The translations under genes and the position numbers were made by a program. 6,140 nt of DNA from a bacterium (GTDB lineage Bacteria > SZUA-182 > SZUA-191), in the NCBI GenBank assembly GCA_003230535.1, contig QIEW01000289.1, forward strand, positions 1 to 6,140. Reading direction: 5' to 3'. The notes beneath the pieces were generated by a model, which was not told the DNA's origin, made no database searches, and was given only the letters and a program-made list of their open reading frames with translations. Positions 5,638 through 6,140 of the stretch are shown one piece after another; positions within the stretch are counted from its first letter, which is position 1; each line of letters begins with the position of its first letter.

Positions 5638-5835
5638 TTATCTTACCTGATATTTTTTCTTAAAGTCTTCCAAAGAGATAAAATTTCCTTTTTCAATTTC
5701 CTCTCGTTCTTCTTTGAGTTCCCGGATTAAACTTGGATTTTCAGATAAAAGCTCAATGGTTTCCTTCATGTTTTCATACTCCTCCATGGGGATAATGACC
5801 ATTGGCTTATCGCTTTTTATAGTAATGGTAGACAT
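5638..5835 (-). CDS. Phd/YefM-type antitoxin, apparently without a toxin gene
   Basis: This 65-residue protein has the Phd/YefM layout. A short N-terminal beta segment (TITIKSDKPMVIIPMEEYENM) resembles the family's DNA-binding, dimerising part with its characteristic 'P(L/M)xEYE'-like turn. It leads into a charged helical tail (ENPSLIRELKEEREEIEKGN) and ends SLEDFKKKY, a typical toxin-binding region. The start is firm: ATG at 5835 with AAGGAGG (5849-5843) seven bases upstream. Toxins of this family (RelE, Doc or Fic, PIN type) normally follow directly, but here the next gene is fdhA after 83 bases and there is no room for a toxin. It may be an orphan antitoxin, may regulate fdhA, or may have lost its partner. 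Identification is from motif pattern only. Confidence 0.75.
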   Translation of the reverse strand: MSTITIKSDKPMVIIPMEEYENMKETIELLSENPSLIRELKEEREEIEKGNFISLEDFKKKYQVR

Positions 5836-5954
5836 ATTACCCCCTCCTTAGCCGCAGAACATTTTATTTCGTTACAGGCCATTAACATAGGCCAGCCCCC
5901 ACTAACTCAAATTATCCGCCCTCTGATAGATTCTCTGAGCATAAGCTCAAAAAA
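5836..5954 (-). other. Intergenic region between the YgiT-type gene and the Phd-like gene
   Basis: This 119-base stretch contains no gene I can support. It holds the strong ribosome site of the Phd-like gene and a small TGAGC/GCTCA hairpin (5936-5949) without a usable T tract downstream. TTGAGT followed by TATGTT at 15-base spacing on the minus strand is a poor promoter candidate. Confidence 0.4.
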
Positions 5955-6140
5955 CTAGGCGACCTTACTTAGAGAGAATACCGGCACTCTCTTGTATTCT
6001 TCAGGTTCCTGGTGAGTGGTAATAATGCGGTCAATTTTTCCGGCAGCCTCACCAGTAAGCCATACCTCACCGCAACTTTGGCATACTACAGCCGGCACAT
6101 CATTAAAGCTATACAATTCTCCACCTCGGTGTTCATCGTG
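5955..6140 (-). CDS. YgiT-type zinc-finger protein (MqsA-like antitoxin), C-terminal part (runs off window)
   Basis: The last 61 residues and TAG stop (5957-5955) are present; the N-terminus lies beyond 6140. The visible part reads GELYSFNDVPAVVCQSCGEVWL followed by a helical stretch, GEAAGKIDRII. This is the second half of the YgiT-type zinc finger: the VPAxVCxxCGE motif gives the second zinc-binding Cys pair (residues 20 and 23 of the visible part), and the first CxxC would be upstream. The tail (PEEYKRVPVFSLSKVA) has no helix-turn-helix domain, so this is the short type and not full MqsA. Such proteins usually follow a small toxin gene (DUF4258 or MqsR type), which would lie just outside the window. 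Confidence 0.82.
   Translation of the reverse strand, partial: HDEHRGGELYSFNDVPAVVCQSCGEVWLTGEAAGKIDRIITTHQEPEEYKRVPVFSLSKVA

Noticed and set aside
5936-5949. TGAGC-ATAA-GCTCA hairpin as a terminator of the YgiT-type gene
   Set aside because: The stem is only 5 bp and on the minus strand the T run precedes it, so it does not have terminator architecture.
1-6140. CRISPR array, tRNA or rRNA genes
   Set aside because: No regularly spaced repeats, and no tRNA- or rRNA-like conserved segments were seen on either strand.

Overview
All the genes I can support in this window lie on the minus strand, so transcription runs from high to low coordinates; I found no convincing plus-strand gene. The centrepiece is a large cytoplasmic-type formate dehydrogenase catalytic subunit (898 residues) with an N-terminal NuoG-like iron-sulfur module, of the kind found in anaerobic acetogenic, syntrophic or sulfate-reducing Clostridia (Moorella or Pelotomaculum-like Firmicutes). 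Strong AGGAGG-type ribosome binding sites and moderate GC fit a Gram-positive anaerobe. The lineage is an inference from gene content, not a marker-based assignment.

Layout in the direction of transcription. (1) 6140-5955: C-terminal 61 residues of a YgiT-type zinc-finger antitoxin. (2) 5835-5638: a small Phd/YefM-type antitoxin with no toxin after it. (3) 5554-2858: fdhA. (4) 2871-2539 and 2531-2136: a nucleotidyltransferase (MNT) plus HEPN pair whose first gene starts inside the end of fdhA. (5) 2135-2046: a 90-base fragment encoding a second, diverged copy of the FdhA C-terminus, in frame right after the HEPN stop. (6) 1953-1487: a ParD-like antitoxin and ParE toxin. (7) 1409-1122: a small membrane protein of unknown function. 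(8) 1104-757 and 788-390: a second, paralogous MNT-HEPN pair ending in a palindromic repeat. (9) 275-1: the start of an N-acyl-D-amino-acid deacylase-type amidohydrolase, running off the window.

A housekeeping-type metabolic gene is thus embedded in a dense cluster of toxin-antitoxin-type genes (up to five systems or remnants in 6 kb). The most informative structural signal is the direct repeat made by the real fdhA 3' end (around 2903-2962) and the displaced copy (2070-2129), which brackets the second MNT-HEPN module. It suggests that the module was inserted at, or captured between, two fdhA-type 3' ends. Recombination between the repeats would remove the module and leave a complete fdhA reading frame.

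The first MNT lacks the third catalytic carboxylate seen in the second. Neither HEPN protein shows the canonical R-x4-6-H RNase motif. The two pairs may therefore differ in activity.
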